From Glandiceps talaboti (Eukaryota; Hemichordata; Enteropneusta; Spengelidae), in contig NC_135569.1 of the NCBI RefSeq assembly GCF_964340395.1, positions 15,696,019-15,760,018 on the forward strand: a stretch of DNA of 64,000 nucleotides, in the 5' to 3' direction. The notes under the pieces are model-generated. The model had not been told where the DNA came from, did not search any database, and saw only the letters and a program-made list of their open reading frames with translations. Shown here in pieces: positions 47,581 to 58,305 of the stretch. A program made the position numbers and the translations under genes. The stretch's first letter is position 1; each line of letters opens with the position of its first letter.

Positions 47581-48129
47581 CAAATACAAAGAAATGACAG
47601 GAACACGATGTAACCACTCCAGAAATTAGATCAAGTTTTCGTATAATTTTTAGACGCCGTGCTTTACATGACACGGGTTGGAATATCCCAAACTATCATG
47701 TACAGGAACTGATTAATTTATTTGAGTAAGGTAACATTCCAGTCAGGCTTCTACAGAGTTTTACCGACCTGGTGAACGTACGTGTTAAAGGATAGTCAAA
47801 CATTACACTGTAGAGACTATATATTCAGTTAAAGTTGATGATAAATATTTTAACAACGATTAAACCTGAACTTGCTGTAACTGGGACACTTTTTCATCAA
47901 ATAACCAAAAATATATTCACTGTCAACTATTTATAAAAGACGCATGTGTCAATTAGTGGTCAATATTATCCATAGGTAGTGTTTAAAAGCTCAGTTTTGA
48001 TCTGTCACCATGTTAAAACTGCACTAGTTTGTAACTATCACATTTCGATTAACCACAATTTAGAAATTGTTAAAATACTAATAATTAGGGATTGTACATG
48101 TGTAAGCAATGGTCAATCTTATCCGAAAA

Positions 48130-48370
48130 AGAGAAGTCACTACAGGTTGCGCTTGTAGTCGCCGTTGAAGGCGTTCAATTTTTGGGTGCGGACTCAAAAA
48201 TCAAGTTGATTTGTTTAATATACCATATCATATATACAGCTTCAAAAAATATGTTCACTCACAGGTGATTGAATGCTATTCAGTGTGTACGATATTACAA
48301 GAAAGTTATTGTATCTCTCAAAACATTTTCAAAAACAACGTCCCAGTTGCAGCTACTTTAGCTTGAAACT
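48130..48370. repeat. Interspersed repeat, related to 8925-9130
   Basis: See the partner entry. It lies in the gene B intron between the HYR-like and HYR exons. Confidence 0.45.
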
Positions 48371-48411
48371 ACAACATATCAATCATTAGTCTTGATGCCA
48401 ACGAGGTTTTT

Positions 48412-49272
48412 GTGAGTTGGGGTGTAAATGGTAACGATAATGTAGAGGTACTAGACTATGTGAGTGGAGGTGTAAATGGTAATGATACTGTATAGGAACT
48501 AGACTAGTGAGTAGAGGTGTAAATGGTAATGATAATGTATAGGAACTAGACTATGTGAGTGGAGGTGTAAATGGTAACGATACTGTATAGGAACTAGACT
48601 ATGTGAGTGGAGGTGTAAATGGTAATGATACTGTATAGGAACTAGACTATGTGAGTGGAGGTGTAAATGGTAACGATACTGTATAGGAACTAGACTATGT
48701 GAGTGGAGGTGTAAATGGTAACGATAATGTAGAGGTACTAGACTATGTGAGTGGAGATGTAAATGGTAATGATACTGTATAGGAACTAGACTATGTGAGT
48801 GGAGGTGTAAATGGTAACGATAATGTAGAGGAACTAGACTATGTGAGTGGAGGTGTAAATGGTAAGGATACTGTATAGGAACTAGACTATGTGAGTGGAG
48901 GTGTAAATGGTAACGATACTGTAGAGGAACTAGACTATGTGAGTGGAGGTGTAAATGGTAACGATACTATATAGGAACTAGACTATGTGAGTGGAGGTGT
49001 AAATGGTAATGATACTGTATAGGAACTAGATTATGTGAGTGGAGGTGTAAATGGTAACGATACTGTATAGGAACTAGACTAGTGAGTGGAGGTGTAAATG
49101 GTAACGATACTGTATTGGAACTAGACTGTGAGTGGAGGTGTAAATGGTAATGATACTGTATAGGAACTAGACTATGTGAGTGGAGGTGTAAACGGTAACG
49201 ATACTGTATAGGAACTAGACTATGTGAGTGGAGGTGTAAATGGTAACGATACTGTATATGAACTAGACTAAT
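48412..49272. repeat. 48-bp minisatellite
   Basis: About 18 copies of a unit containing gtgagtggaggtgtaaatgg and aactagactat. It ends about 37 bases short of the HYR-like exon on its donor side. Each unit carries gtgagt, which resembles a splice donor on the plus strand, but the gene is on the minus strand. Confidence 0.95.
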
Positions 49273-49308
49273 AAATCAATAGTATACAATGACCCAGGTG
49301 ATACGTAC

Positions 49309-49563
49309 CGACTACTTTGATGGTGAAGGAGCAGAATGCTGTATTTCCATTCGACTCAGCTGATATTGATACATGTTGACTATCATTTGTCCATTCCAAC
49401 ATTCCGGGAATACTAATAGCTGTATCTGAGATACTGTGGGTAATCGGCTGTCCCATGCTGTCGACTGCTTGTATCGATATGTTATGGATATAGGCTAAGC
49501 TTGAATTTTCAGATACCTTAAATTCAAATGTCTCTCCTTCCGGACATTCTGTAAATGATGGAC
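49309..49563 (-). CDS. Gene B exon: HYR-like beta-sandwich domain
   Basis: 255 bp, phase 1 at both ends (acceptor tttttctatccag, donor gtacgt), the same length as the HYR1 exon. It reads PSFTECPEGETFEFKVSENS, SIQAVDSMGQPITHSI and, at the end, ISAESNGNTAFCSFTIKVV. The first Cys-Pro, the final N-G-N-T-A-F-C-S-F-T-I-K-V-V and the length match a HYR fold. The central W-x-x-P-x-A-x-D-N motif is lost, so it is a diverged HYR domain. It joins to HYR1 as G plus AT (Asp). Confidence 0.8.
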
Positions 49564-51050
49564 CTGGATAGAAAAATAGCAACATTAGAACATGAACAGT
49601 TTAGCATGTAATTTTGCTACTGAACTGAACGTTTATGTTTGTAACATTTCATATTAGATAATTTTGCATTACTATATATTAAAAAAGAAGGGGCGACTAC
49701 AGTAAGTGACTGGTTAGTTCCAAGCCGGGGGTTGGGGTTGGTAGGTTGATTTTTCCATTGGGCCGACGAAGTCACTAAGCCTCTTCTCCGTAAAACTGAA
49801 AACAGGCTAACCGCCCATGCATTTACACATGTAATTCTAAAACATGATAACCCACCACCCCACCCCCACCACATATATCATATTCACATGACAGGTATTT
49901 GATCATGTCTAAGAGTGAACTGTTTGACTATGTCTCAAAAAACTTTATAAACTAGTACTATCATGTAAATAACGACTACACAGGATAAATAAATCATATT
50001 TAAACATGAGTTTAATAGTATCTTGACAGTAAAAAGTAGGGTTTAAGGCTCCAGATGGGACATTGTAAACCTCTCATGGGGGTCCTTGGAGTCTCCTCTC
50101 TCAGAAGCTCTGGAGGATTTTTTGTAATTAGCAACTTACTACACAATCTTGAAATAGTACACAAAATTTAATAGCATCTTGACAGTAAAGGGTAGGGGAT
50201 AGAGCTTGAGACTGGGGTATGTCCACCTCTTATGGGGGTCCTAAGTGGTCTTCCCCTAGAAGCTCCGAGGTTTCTTTACTCTTAAAACTAATTTTAGGCT
50301 ATTCAGACCCTTTTTACAAGACAGCACCATCAAATATCAGAAATTATTCTTTATACACAGGGTTGTAATATGTTCTTTAAAAAGTAAATGGCATCATTAT
50401 AGTGAATAATCTGATGGTATTAGTATTGGGAGGGGGAGAGTTTCTTTACTTTAAAAGTTTTTTTATCAAGGTAATTTTTAGACTATCTTGGCAATAATTG
50501 GACTTGCCACGTTCTCATTATGCCTACTAATACGTAATTCATAAATGCATATTAAAATGGGTGCCAGCCTTTCTCACAATGCTATAAATTGCATTTCGTG
50601 AATTGTCGTGCGCCTCCTTCACATTATTCCAGCCAGGAATCGAGGGTACATTTTCCATTACATACGATTATCAGCCGATTTATTGTTGATATCCGTAGCC
50701 CCTATGTTATTATCTAGAGATGGAAGATTGCCAGTAGTAAGGGTGATTGGCAAAGGACGGTGGTCTGGGTATTACATAATATATGTAAGAAACAGGGACA
50801 ACAACAAATACCACAGTTCAGACAAGGTCATGGCATTATAGGAATGAATTATTACTTCCATCACAAATCAAAACACAGTACCCCCCCCCCCCCTCCATCC
50901 ATTTCTTTCAAAGCAGGATGACCCCCTTCCTACTGCCAATTTTAAAAACAGAAATACCCCCCACTCCCCTGGCCGAATGAACTGGCTGGACGTCCCTTAA
51001 GGTGAATTTTTAAATATTAAATTTATAAAATTATTATAATAAATACTTGC
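49564..51050. other. Gene B intron, no exon seen
   Basis: It contains two related segments near 50030-50120 and 50175-50280 (cttgacagtaaa, tgggggtcct, gaagctc words) and G- or C-rich patches near 49720, 49850 and 50880-50975 that resemble transposon ends. No exon recognised. Confidence 0.5.
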
Positions 51051-51773
51051 CCGCTACTGTTGTTGGTGACGATGACACAGATGACATTGTTCCAGAAACT
51101 GTTGACGTGGACCTTTCATGAGTACTTGTAGTTATAATAGACGTTGTGGTCTTATCATGTACGGTGATACTACTCTGTCTAACGGGTGTTGTAGGAGGCA
51201 AAGTAGTCACGGTGTTGGATATACTGATTGTTGAGATAACAGTTTTAAGTCCAGTGCCAGATGAAGTAGTACTAATAGTAGAAAGACTGGTAGTTTTCGT
51301 AGATGATGGCACACTAGAATATGGTGAAGTTATACGTAGTGTTGGAGTAGATGTCGTGTGTGTTGTTACGGTAGGGTTGAGTGTTGACTGGGTAGTAACT
51401 GTAGGGTTGAGTGTTGACTGGGTAGTAACTCTAGGGTTGAGTGTTGACTGGGTAGTAACTGTAGGGTTGAGTGTTGACTGGGTAGTAACTCTAGGGTTGA
51501 GTGTTGACTGGGTGGTAACTGTAGGGTTGAGTGTTGACTGGGTGGTAACTCTAGGGTTGAGTGTTGACTGGGTAGTAACTCTAGGGTTGAGTGTTGACTG
51601 GGTAGTAACTTTAGTTGTGGTTGGATTAGTTAAGGGCATGGTGGTTGTACTGGCCATCGTAACGGTCGTTAAATCTGAACTCACATCACGATAGGTCGTT
51701 GAACTGTAACTTTGTCTCGTAGTTGACCTTGATTGGGTTGTACTAAGAACACTTCGCGGAGTCGATATCAAAC
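51051..51773 (-). CDS. Gene B exon: mucin-like Thr/Ser-rich segment with 10-residue repeats
   Basis: 723 bp, phase 1 at both ends. The acceptor is catttcttgcag. The donor is the non-canonical gcaagt, which is otherwise a perfect match. The exon opens LISTPRSVLSTTQSRSTTRQ. It contains eight tandem copies of VTTQSTLNPR or VTTQSTLNPT (30-bp DNA unit), followed by Thr/Ser/Pro-rich sequence to TTVAG. It lacks Cys and is over half Ser/Thr, so it should be heavily O-glycosylated and extended, holding the outer domains away from the membrane. The repeat number is likely variable between alleles. Confidence 0.85.
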
Positions 51774-52007
51774 CTGCAAGAAATGGATTTATTTGATTTT
51801 GAGCAAAACAAACATTTTGTCTTAAACTACAAATTCCAAATCAAATCAATTTCATACAGGGAAAGCTATGGTGTTTATACTTTTTGGTGGATATTCCGTA
51901 CACACCTAGAATTTCATAGGGCCTTCATGATATTACTATGGGCAGCAAACTATCGGCTAGCTAACAAAGACACACACCATAGACATGACAGTCTTCTGCA
52001 CTGTCTA

Positions 52008-52299
52008 TGTACAAACGTCATCGTCCCCCATGTCAAAAGTAATATTACTTCTAACTTCCACTTTGATCTCAACGACAAGATCGCCAAGTTTGCAGATCGT
52101 TTTCTACGTGTAATTTCATTACCACTGTGACATCTCCAGCTTATACTATCTTCAGAACACAATTGTTGTTGGTCGATGTAACATAAACTGCGATTACTGA
52201 TATCAGACTCCAGTTGACTCAGTATTTCAGACTCCGTTACGTTTTGACAATGACCTTGAAAGGTAAATTGTGTAATAACACTTCCTCCTGGTGGCGGAC
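52008..52299 (-). pseudogene. Truncated, frameshifted copy of the furin-site exon
   Basis: The acceptor (ttaatccacag) and first part are intact: PPPGGSVITQFTFQGHCQN, QLESDISNRSLCYIDQQQLC, then ITRRKRSAN. One base is missing in the AACTT(T)GGC region relative to 43593-44057, so the frame shifts to LAILSLRSKW and on to a stop. Homology ends near GACGATGACG at about 52014-52023, leaving more than half the domain and its donor missing. Skipping it joins the CCP2 exon to the mucin exon in frame (C plus GT gives Arg). Confidence 0.82.
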
Positions 52300-52584
52300 C
52301 TGTGGATTAAAGTGAGAATAGGGCGGCATGAATTGTACATTCTAAGGGAGCCGGATTATTTATGAACTGGGGCGGGGGTCAGAGGAATTGCTTTGAAAAT
52401 CCCAAAAATTTCAGTAACCCCCCACCTGGCTTGAAATTTTTCGTAACCCCCTCCTTGACACGCAATTGTTTTAATCAACCACCCCACCGCCACCCCCCCA
52501 CACACACACCATTTTACAGTCATAACTGTTAATGGCGTTCTACAAACATTACACAAATTGAGGTTGAGTGTTCCATTGAGAGAC

Positions 52585-52672
52585 ACACACATACATACAC
52601 ACATACATACACACACACGCACAGACACACATACACACATACATACATACATACATACATACATACATACAA
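52585..52672. repeat. CATA/CA microsatellite inside the DNA element
   Basis: Short (cata)n and (ca)n tract. The small Cys/Val frames are artefacts. Confidence 0.9.
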
Positions 52673-53336
52673 AACTTTTCATTTTGAAATTGAATTTCCT
52701 CATAACATTATGGATGTAGCTTATTTCAAAGGGAAGAGGAAACAATGAATGCAGTTTATTCCCAAAGTAGTTAGTATAATTGTATATTAGGCGGTATAAA
52801 TTGAATCAAAGTTTGAAGGAGCCAAGTAGGGTGGGTACTAGAGATTTTTGAAATTCAAGGACTAAAAGAACACTTTCTGGTGCTATTTTAACATGTCAAG
52901 GTAGTTAATAATACTACATAAAATTTGAAACAAAATAAAAGGGAGCAGTGTGAGGGTATGTACAAGAGGCCTAGGGTTCCCCTTGAGCCCTAGAAATTTT
53001 TGAAATTCAAGGACTAAAACTAAAAATGTTATCTGGTATTATTTAAACATAAGGTGATGACAATACCCTCTCCTGATCACAATTGAAATTTTAATAATGT
53101 ATAGTTGCATGCCACACCATTTAAAATTAGGAAAAATTACAATATACTTGTATATTCATTTCATGTAACAGAACACCATGTACGAGTATATATGCAATGA
53201 AAAGTTAGCTATATATTACCATATTCTTTGTTTTCAACATGTATTTAATATTTATAATCAGTATTTACCAGTTATAAATAAATGTGCAATGAAATCTGTC
53301 AGAGATGTATCTTGTATACTGTCACTGACTGACATA

Positions 53337-53339
53337 CAT

Positions 53340-53413
<74 letters not shown>

Positions 53414-54310
53414 CTTTATTTATTAATCTCGATAACTCCATAGGTTATTAAACCTCTTTTCGTGGAGGTCGAGATACATCAAAATACAAAATAACAACAC
53501 AATAAAATACACGGCAATACAGTGCACTACAAATATTCAATACCAAACAAACACTTAAAATTGACATTGGTGACAATCAATAGAGGAATAAAATTTCAAT
53601 AGACTGTTTAAAATACATTTACAGATACAATAAGTACAATTGACTTAAAATGATTCATCCATATACTTTGTAAATAAGAAATTATAGCAATCCCTCTTAA
53701 AAACATCAACTGCATCTATTTTACGCAAATGTACAGGTAGATTATTAAAATCTTTGGCTCCTCTTACTGTAAATGACTTTTTAAAAAACTCAGTTTTGGC
53801 TCTAGGTATTTCTAAAAGGTGCTGATCAGCTGACCGTAAATTTCGTGTGGGACAGTATAGGTTAAACAGAGCATTTACATTATCAGGTGCAACTTTTTTT
53901 ATAGCTTTAAATACAAGGACAAGTCTGTTTAACTGTAGTTTTAATGTCAGGGGTAACCATTTTAGACGAAGATAAAGATCTTTTGTTGGTACTGTATGAT
54001 CAGTGTCTAGAATTAATCTCATACAGCGTCTTTGAATACGCTCTAATACTTGAATGTTAACAGCCGATGTAGTACCCCACACATTAGAACAGTAGCATAA
54101 ATAGGGTAGAATAAAGCTACAGTAAAATATTTTTCTGGAATGTACTGTAAGGAAATGTTTCATTCTCGATAAAAGATATAGATTTGGCTTAACTTTGGAT
54201 TCTATATACCTTATGTGATCAGACCACTCCAGGTTATGCTGTAACATAACACCAAGTAATTTTTCGCTCTTTACACAATCTAATTGTATAATCTACACCG
54301 TGATATTCTA
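53337..54310 (-). mobile_element. LINE fragment (RT thumb to C-terminus), (TTA)n tail
   Basis: On the minus strand a 200-codon frame (54247-53645) reads LEWSDHIRYIESKVKPNLYL, RMKHFLTVHSRKIFYCSFIL and RIQRRCMRLILDTDH, ending FKRDCYNFLFTKYMDESF. This is the C-terminal part of a CR1/L2/Jockey-type reverse transcriptase. The 3' UTR runs down to a microsatellite tail at 53340-53410. It is 5' truncated and nested in the DNA element. Confidence 0.82.
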
Positions 54311-55114
54311 GATGAGTTGATCCCGTTTGATCAGACTTTGCCCTCCTGTGTGGCTTCAGCTGTTTATTCCTTTAACCAGGTTATTTACTACTTTATCAAT
54401 TAATGATTACATTCTTTCAAGTAACAGAACTCAATGTACTAGTAACGGTTTGATCAATTTGTGTTACAGATTGTTATGGTCTACTGTACTGGCTTCAGAA
54501 ACTACATGTATATGTCAAATGTGTATGCATTTTCATAGGAGCTATGGATATGCAATATGCACTGAAAACACAAAACACTGTGTTAATAAATAACTTGCAT
54601 AATCGTGTATATATAGGTGTGTTCTATACTTCAGTGTTAGAAAAACGATTTGAGTGCCCCCATTTTCACTTCGCAGTTTTGAGTAACTCCCTTTCACTCC
54701 CCAGTTTTTGAGTGACCCCCCCCCCCCCCATATTCCTTCGCCCCCCCCCCCCCGACCTCCAGGTCATAAATAAAGACGGCTCCCTAAGCAAAGGCTATGC
54801 ATCTAACTCAAATGAATTTTTTTTCTAAAAAGTAGGTAACTTTTGTAAAATTACTATGAATTGTTGGGACTGGAGTTAGTAAAATATTTACGTTCTGCTA
54901 AAAGTAAAAAGTGGATATTGGATAAGCTCTGTTGTACATTTGCTGCATTCATGGTCGAACAAAAAATAGACAGGAACTTATTTCAAATTCAAATTCAATA
55001 TATATGTAACTTTCCTTAATGGCCGTACATTCACCATAATTGCATAATGTAATTAGATCTCTTGTACGTTATCGTTACATACATGAACAAAAATGTGATA
55101 AAACGAATACTCAC

Positions 55115-55312
55115 GGTATCGTATGCAGCGAGGTGGTTTGTCGCTACCAGGGTGCCAATTACCACCAATACAAGTATACAGTCTTATATTTCTAAATGCT
55201 GTATAACCATCCTTACAAAACACTGTACACTGGAAGGTTTCACGTATAGTATCATCATTCTTACCACAAGCAAGAGCCCCATTCTCAGGAAGATCCAAAT
55301 CACCACAATCAT
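55115..55312 (-). CDS. Gene B exon: CCP/sushi domain 2 (membrane-distal)
   Basis: 198 bp, phase 1 at both ends (acceptor cttaactatag, donor gtgagt). It reads DDCGDLDLPENGALACGK, ETFQCTVFCKDGYTAF, LYTCIGGNWHPGS and PPRCIRY. All four CCP cysteines, the G-Y and the G-x-W are present. Compared with the exon at 44355 it is six residues shorter before the last Cys and has conservative changes. It appears functional even though the neighbouring furin-site copy is broken. It joins from HYR2 as G plus AT (Asp). Confidence 0.88.
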
Positions 55313-55985
55313 CTATAGTTAAGAAATGATTGACGTTTTTCAAAGTCAGATAATTAAGTTTAATGATAGAATCAGGAACATTTCGAATTCGTTAATAATT
55401 TTTCCACTCGAGTATGTTTGGTAAGTCTTCATGTCAGTTAGTATATCTATCGTTGTACCATAGTATAGTTTTAACTAGTGATTGACAGGAGATTAAGTAG
55501 CCGATAAGGAACTGGCCATATATTTCGTTTGCGAAAGATATACCATTGAAGTTGCAATGTTTGACCAATAGATAAGATGACCCTAAAAGTGTCGTATCGA
55601 GGGCGATATGCTGAAAACCGGGGAAAATGTGATAATAGGATTAAAGAGTTGCCGGCGGTATTCTTAACTTTTACACAGTAGAACATCTCATGATTTACAT
55701 AAACAAACTTAGTCAGGTGTCTGACATTCAAACAGGTTGGAAGAGACACATTCAACAACAGACAACCAAGGTCCAGGAACATACTTAGAAATACAAGTCG
55801 ATGTAATTAGGGTTCGGCATGATTCATCAACCTAGAGAAATGTAAGCAAAGTAACGAGACAAGATGGGTCATGTACCTAACATAGAAGAGTTGTCGTCGG
55901 ATATATGTCCGTTGTGGAGTGAGCAAGTAAGTGCTGCGATCACAAAGGGAGCTACTTCGTCACGGGAAGTGAAATGGATATCCTG
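55313..55985. other. Gene B intron, no exon seen
   Basis: The first part is colinear with 44571-44860 of unit 1. The rest is unique, and no exon was recognised. Confidence 0.55.
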
Positions 55986-56152
55986 AACTGAAAATGCTCC
56001 CGTTCAGAGATATATATCCATTATTGCAAAAGTTCATCAAATATGCAAATAAGCAATTAATTGACTCAATACCGTCATATATTTACTCGGTCAATATCTT
56101 TAGCAAGTTTCATCAAATATGGTGCAGCCTTTTATTGGCCCTAATTCCCAAA

Positions 56153-56155
<3 letters not shown>
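55986..56155 (-). mobile_element. Interspersed repeat X, left copy, outer part
   Basis: It begins aaaatgctcccgttcagaga and continues to cccaaagttcat, where a LINE interrupts it. The rest of this copy resumes at 60424. The inverse copy is at 61250-62967. The sequence is rich in aatatgcaaat and caattaattga words. Confidence 0.7.
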
Positions 56156-56248
<93 letters not shown>

Positions 56249-58030
56249 AAAAATTTATATAGCGCCAAATTCCAAAAAGTCAAATTGTTCAAAGGCGCTG
56301 GATTGTGTTCAATTTACACAGAATGCTCGCATAAACATGTGATGTTTCAGTCGTTTTTTGAAGATTTCCAGGCTTGTGGACTGGCGTATATCCCGTGGTA
56401 GGTCATTCCATAGCTTTGGAGCACAGATTGTAAAGGCGCGACCGCCATAGGTTTTTTTGTTAAATGTACGCTGGACTAACAGGCTTTTTTTTAGCTCATC
56501 GAAGGGAGCGTTGTGGTTTAAATTCCTCGATCAATTCTGAGATATATCCTGGGGCTTTATTGTTTTGAGCTTTGTAAGTCAGGAGAAGGATCTTAAATTC
56601 AATCCTGAAGTGGACAGGCAACCAATGTAGGTCACGTAGGGTTGGTGTGATATGAGTGAATTTCTTTGACCGAGTGACTATTCTGGCAGCTGTGTTCTGA
56701 GTACGTTGAAGCAGAGCAATAGAATTATCAGGGAGACCATAAAGGAGTGCATTTCCATAATCCAGCTTGGCTGACAAGATAGCATGGATAAGTGTTTGAC
56801 AGGCTTTGTTTGTAATGTATTTTCTAGTTGATCCAATTCGACGGAGATGGTTATAAATGGAACTGCATGTATTCTTGATATGGTGTGTCAGCATAAGTGT
56901 GTTGTCGAAAATATCTCCGATATTCCGTGCTGTCTTCGCAACAGGTACGGATGCTGATCCAATTTTAAGATGGTCTACTGGATCAGGCAATGTGTTGAAT
57001 TTGGAGCAAAGAATCTCTGTCTTTGAGTCATTTAGCTGCAACTTGCGTATTGATGAAACTGTAGGTTATGCTTGCGAATGAGTTTGCCCAGTGGAGAGAT
57101 GTATATTGTAAACAAAAGAGGGCCCAACACTGATCCTTGTGGTACCCCACAGGCAAGGTGTGGTGGTTTACTGTGGGTATATAGACCTCAAACCACTTTA
57201 AAGCCATACCAGTGATGCCAAGATTGGAAAGTCTGTTCAGTAATATGTTGTGGTCGATGGTATCAAAAGCAGCTGAAAGATCCAATAAGATAAGGAGGAC
57301 ATATTTACCAGAATCGATTGATAAACAAATGTCATCATGAATCTTAAGCAGGGCAGTCTCTGTACTGTGGTACTTTCTATATGCAGACTGGAGTGGTTCG
57401 AGATTGTTGATTGTTGGTCATAAGATGGTTGTTTACTTGAGTCGCCACTATCTTCTCAAGGACGTTAGAGAGAAATGGCAAATTAGAAACCGGTCGATAG
57501 TTCTTTAATATGTTACAGTCTAAGGATGGTTTCTTGAGTATCGGGATGACAATTGCAGCCTTGAGCGCATCTGGTATTATGCCATTTTCGACAGAGCTGT
57601 TAACAGACATCGTTATGAATTGAATGGAAGCAGTGGGTCAATGCAATCTTTCAATAATGAAGTTGGAAGAGGGTCAAGACAACACGACTTTGAAGGCATG
57701 TCAATGATGACTTTACGAATATGTTGAGTAGTTGATGGCATAAATGATGACACAGTTGATGTGGTATGGACTTCATAATCTGTGAGCTGAGTAGGTATAG
57801 TACTGGAATCAAGTCTATGACGTATATCTTCTATCTTGGTAATGAAGCATCGATTGAATCTTTCAGCAAGTTCTGGAATCGAGTTATGGCTTGGCAGTGG
57901 AGTTGACTTGTGAAACAGTTTTGAAGAAGAGTGACCTTTGATCATTGGCATTTTCCTCAATTATGTTGACATAGTAGTGGCATTTGGCTTGACGAATCAA
58001 TTTGTTGTGAATGTGACATTTCTCCTTAAA
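56153..58030 (-). mobile_element. L2-type LINE, 5' truncated, multiply frameshifted
   Basis: An (ATC)n tail at 56157-56250 is followed by the inverted L2-type end (aaatttatatagcgccaaat). Minus-strand frames give TTSTVSSF..RKVIIDMPSKSCC, VIPILKKPSLDCNILKNYRP, MDLSAAFDTIDHNILLNRL (RT motif A) and [19 protein letters not shown]. They end LRDLHWLPVHFRIEFKILLL, the highly typical L2/Rex C-terminus. The catalytic YADD segment is missing between frames. Four frames or more are needed, so it is dead. It inserted into repeat X at an agttcat site. Confidence 0.88.
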
Positions 58031-58040
58031 CATCTGCTTA

Positions 58041-58252
58041 GGCTGCCTTCACAAAAACTTGTTAGGGGGGGGGTCGGGAGATTTTAGGGGGGGGACTTGC
58101 AAATATATGGGTAGTGTGTGTGTGTGTGGGGGGGGGGGGTACCTGAAAAAATTTTATGGGTTGTAGGGGGGGGGGGTACCTGAAAATAAATTGACATCAT
58201 GACTTTTCAAACATGGGAAAATAAGCTTTTAAAATGTTGGTCTTCCTTTTTC

Positions 58253-58305
<53 letters not shown>

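Larger units (their letters stand above)
43590..47890 (-). repeat. Segmental duplication, unit 1 (gene B membrane-proximal half)
   Basis: Exons (furin-site, CCP, HYR) and introns recur in the same order at 52000-64000. Examples are 45145-45400 against 60870-61130, 46210-46440 against 62975-63120, 46730-46960 against 63405-63640, and 47590-47860 against 63735-64000. Confidence 0.88.
52346..54784. mobile_element. 2.44-kb DNA element, G-rich ends, TAA target duplication
   Basis: It starts GGGAGCCGGATTATTTATGA and ends GGCTCCC, with TAA at 52343-52345 and 54785-54787. Its ends are the reverse of 26063-26419 (gtcagaggaattg on the left, cactccccagtttttgagtga on the right). A LINE fragment sits inside it at 53337-54310. 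No transposase frame was recognised. The paralogous intron of unit 1 (around 44105) shows the site without the insertion. Confidence 0.78.

Noticed and set aside
51146-51694. 182-codon plus-strand frame of Val/Leu/Ser/Asp/Trp repeats
   Set aside because: It is the antisense of the mucin-like exon, whose 30-bp repeat has no stop in this frame.
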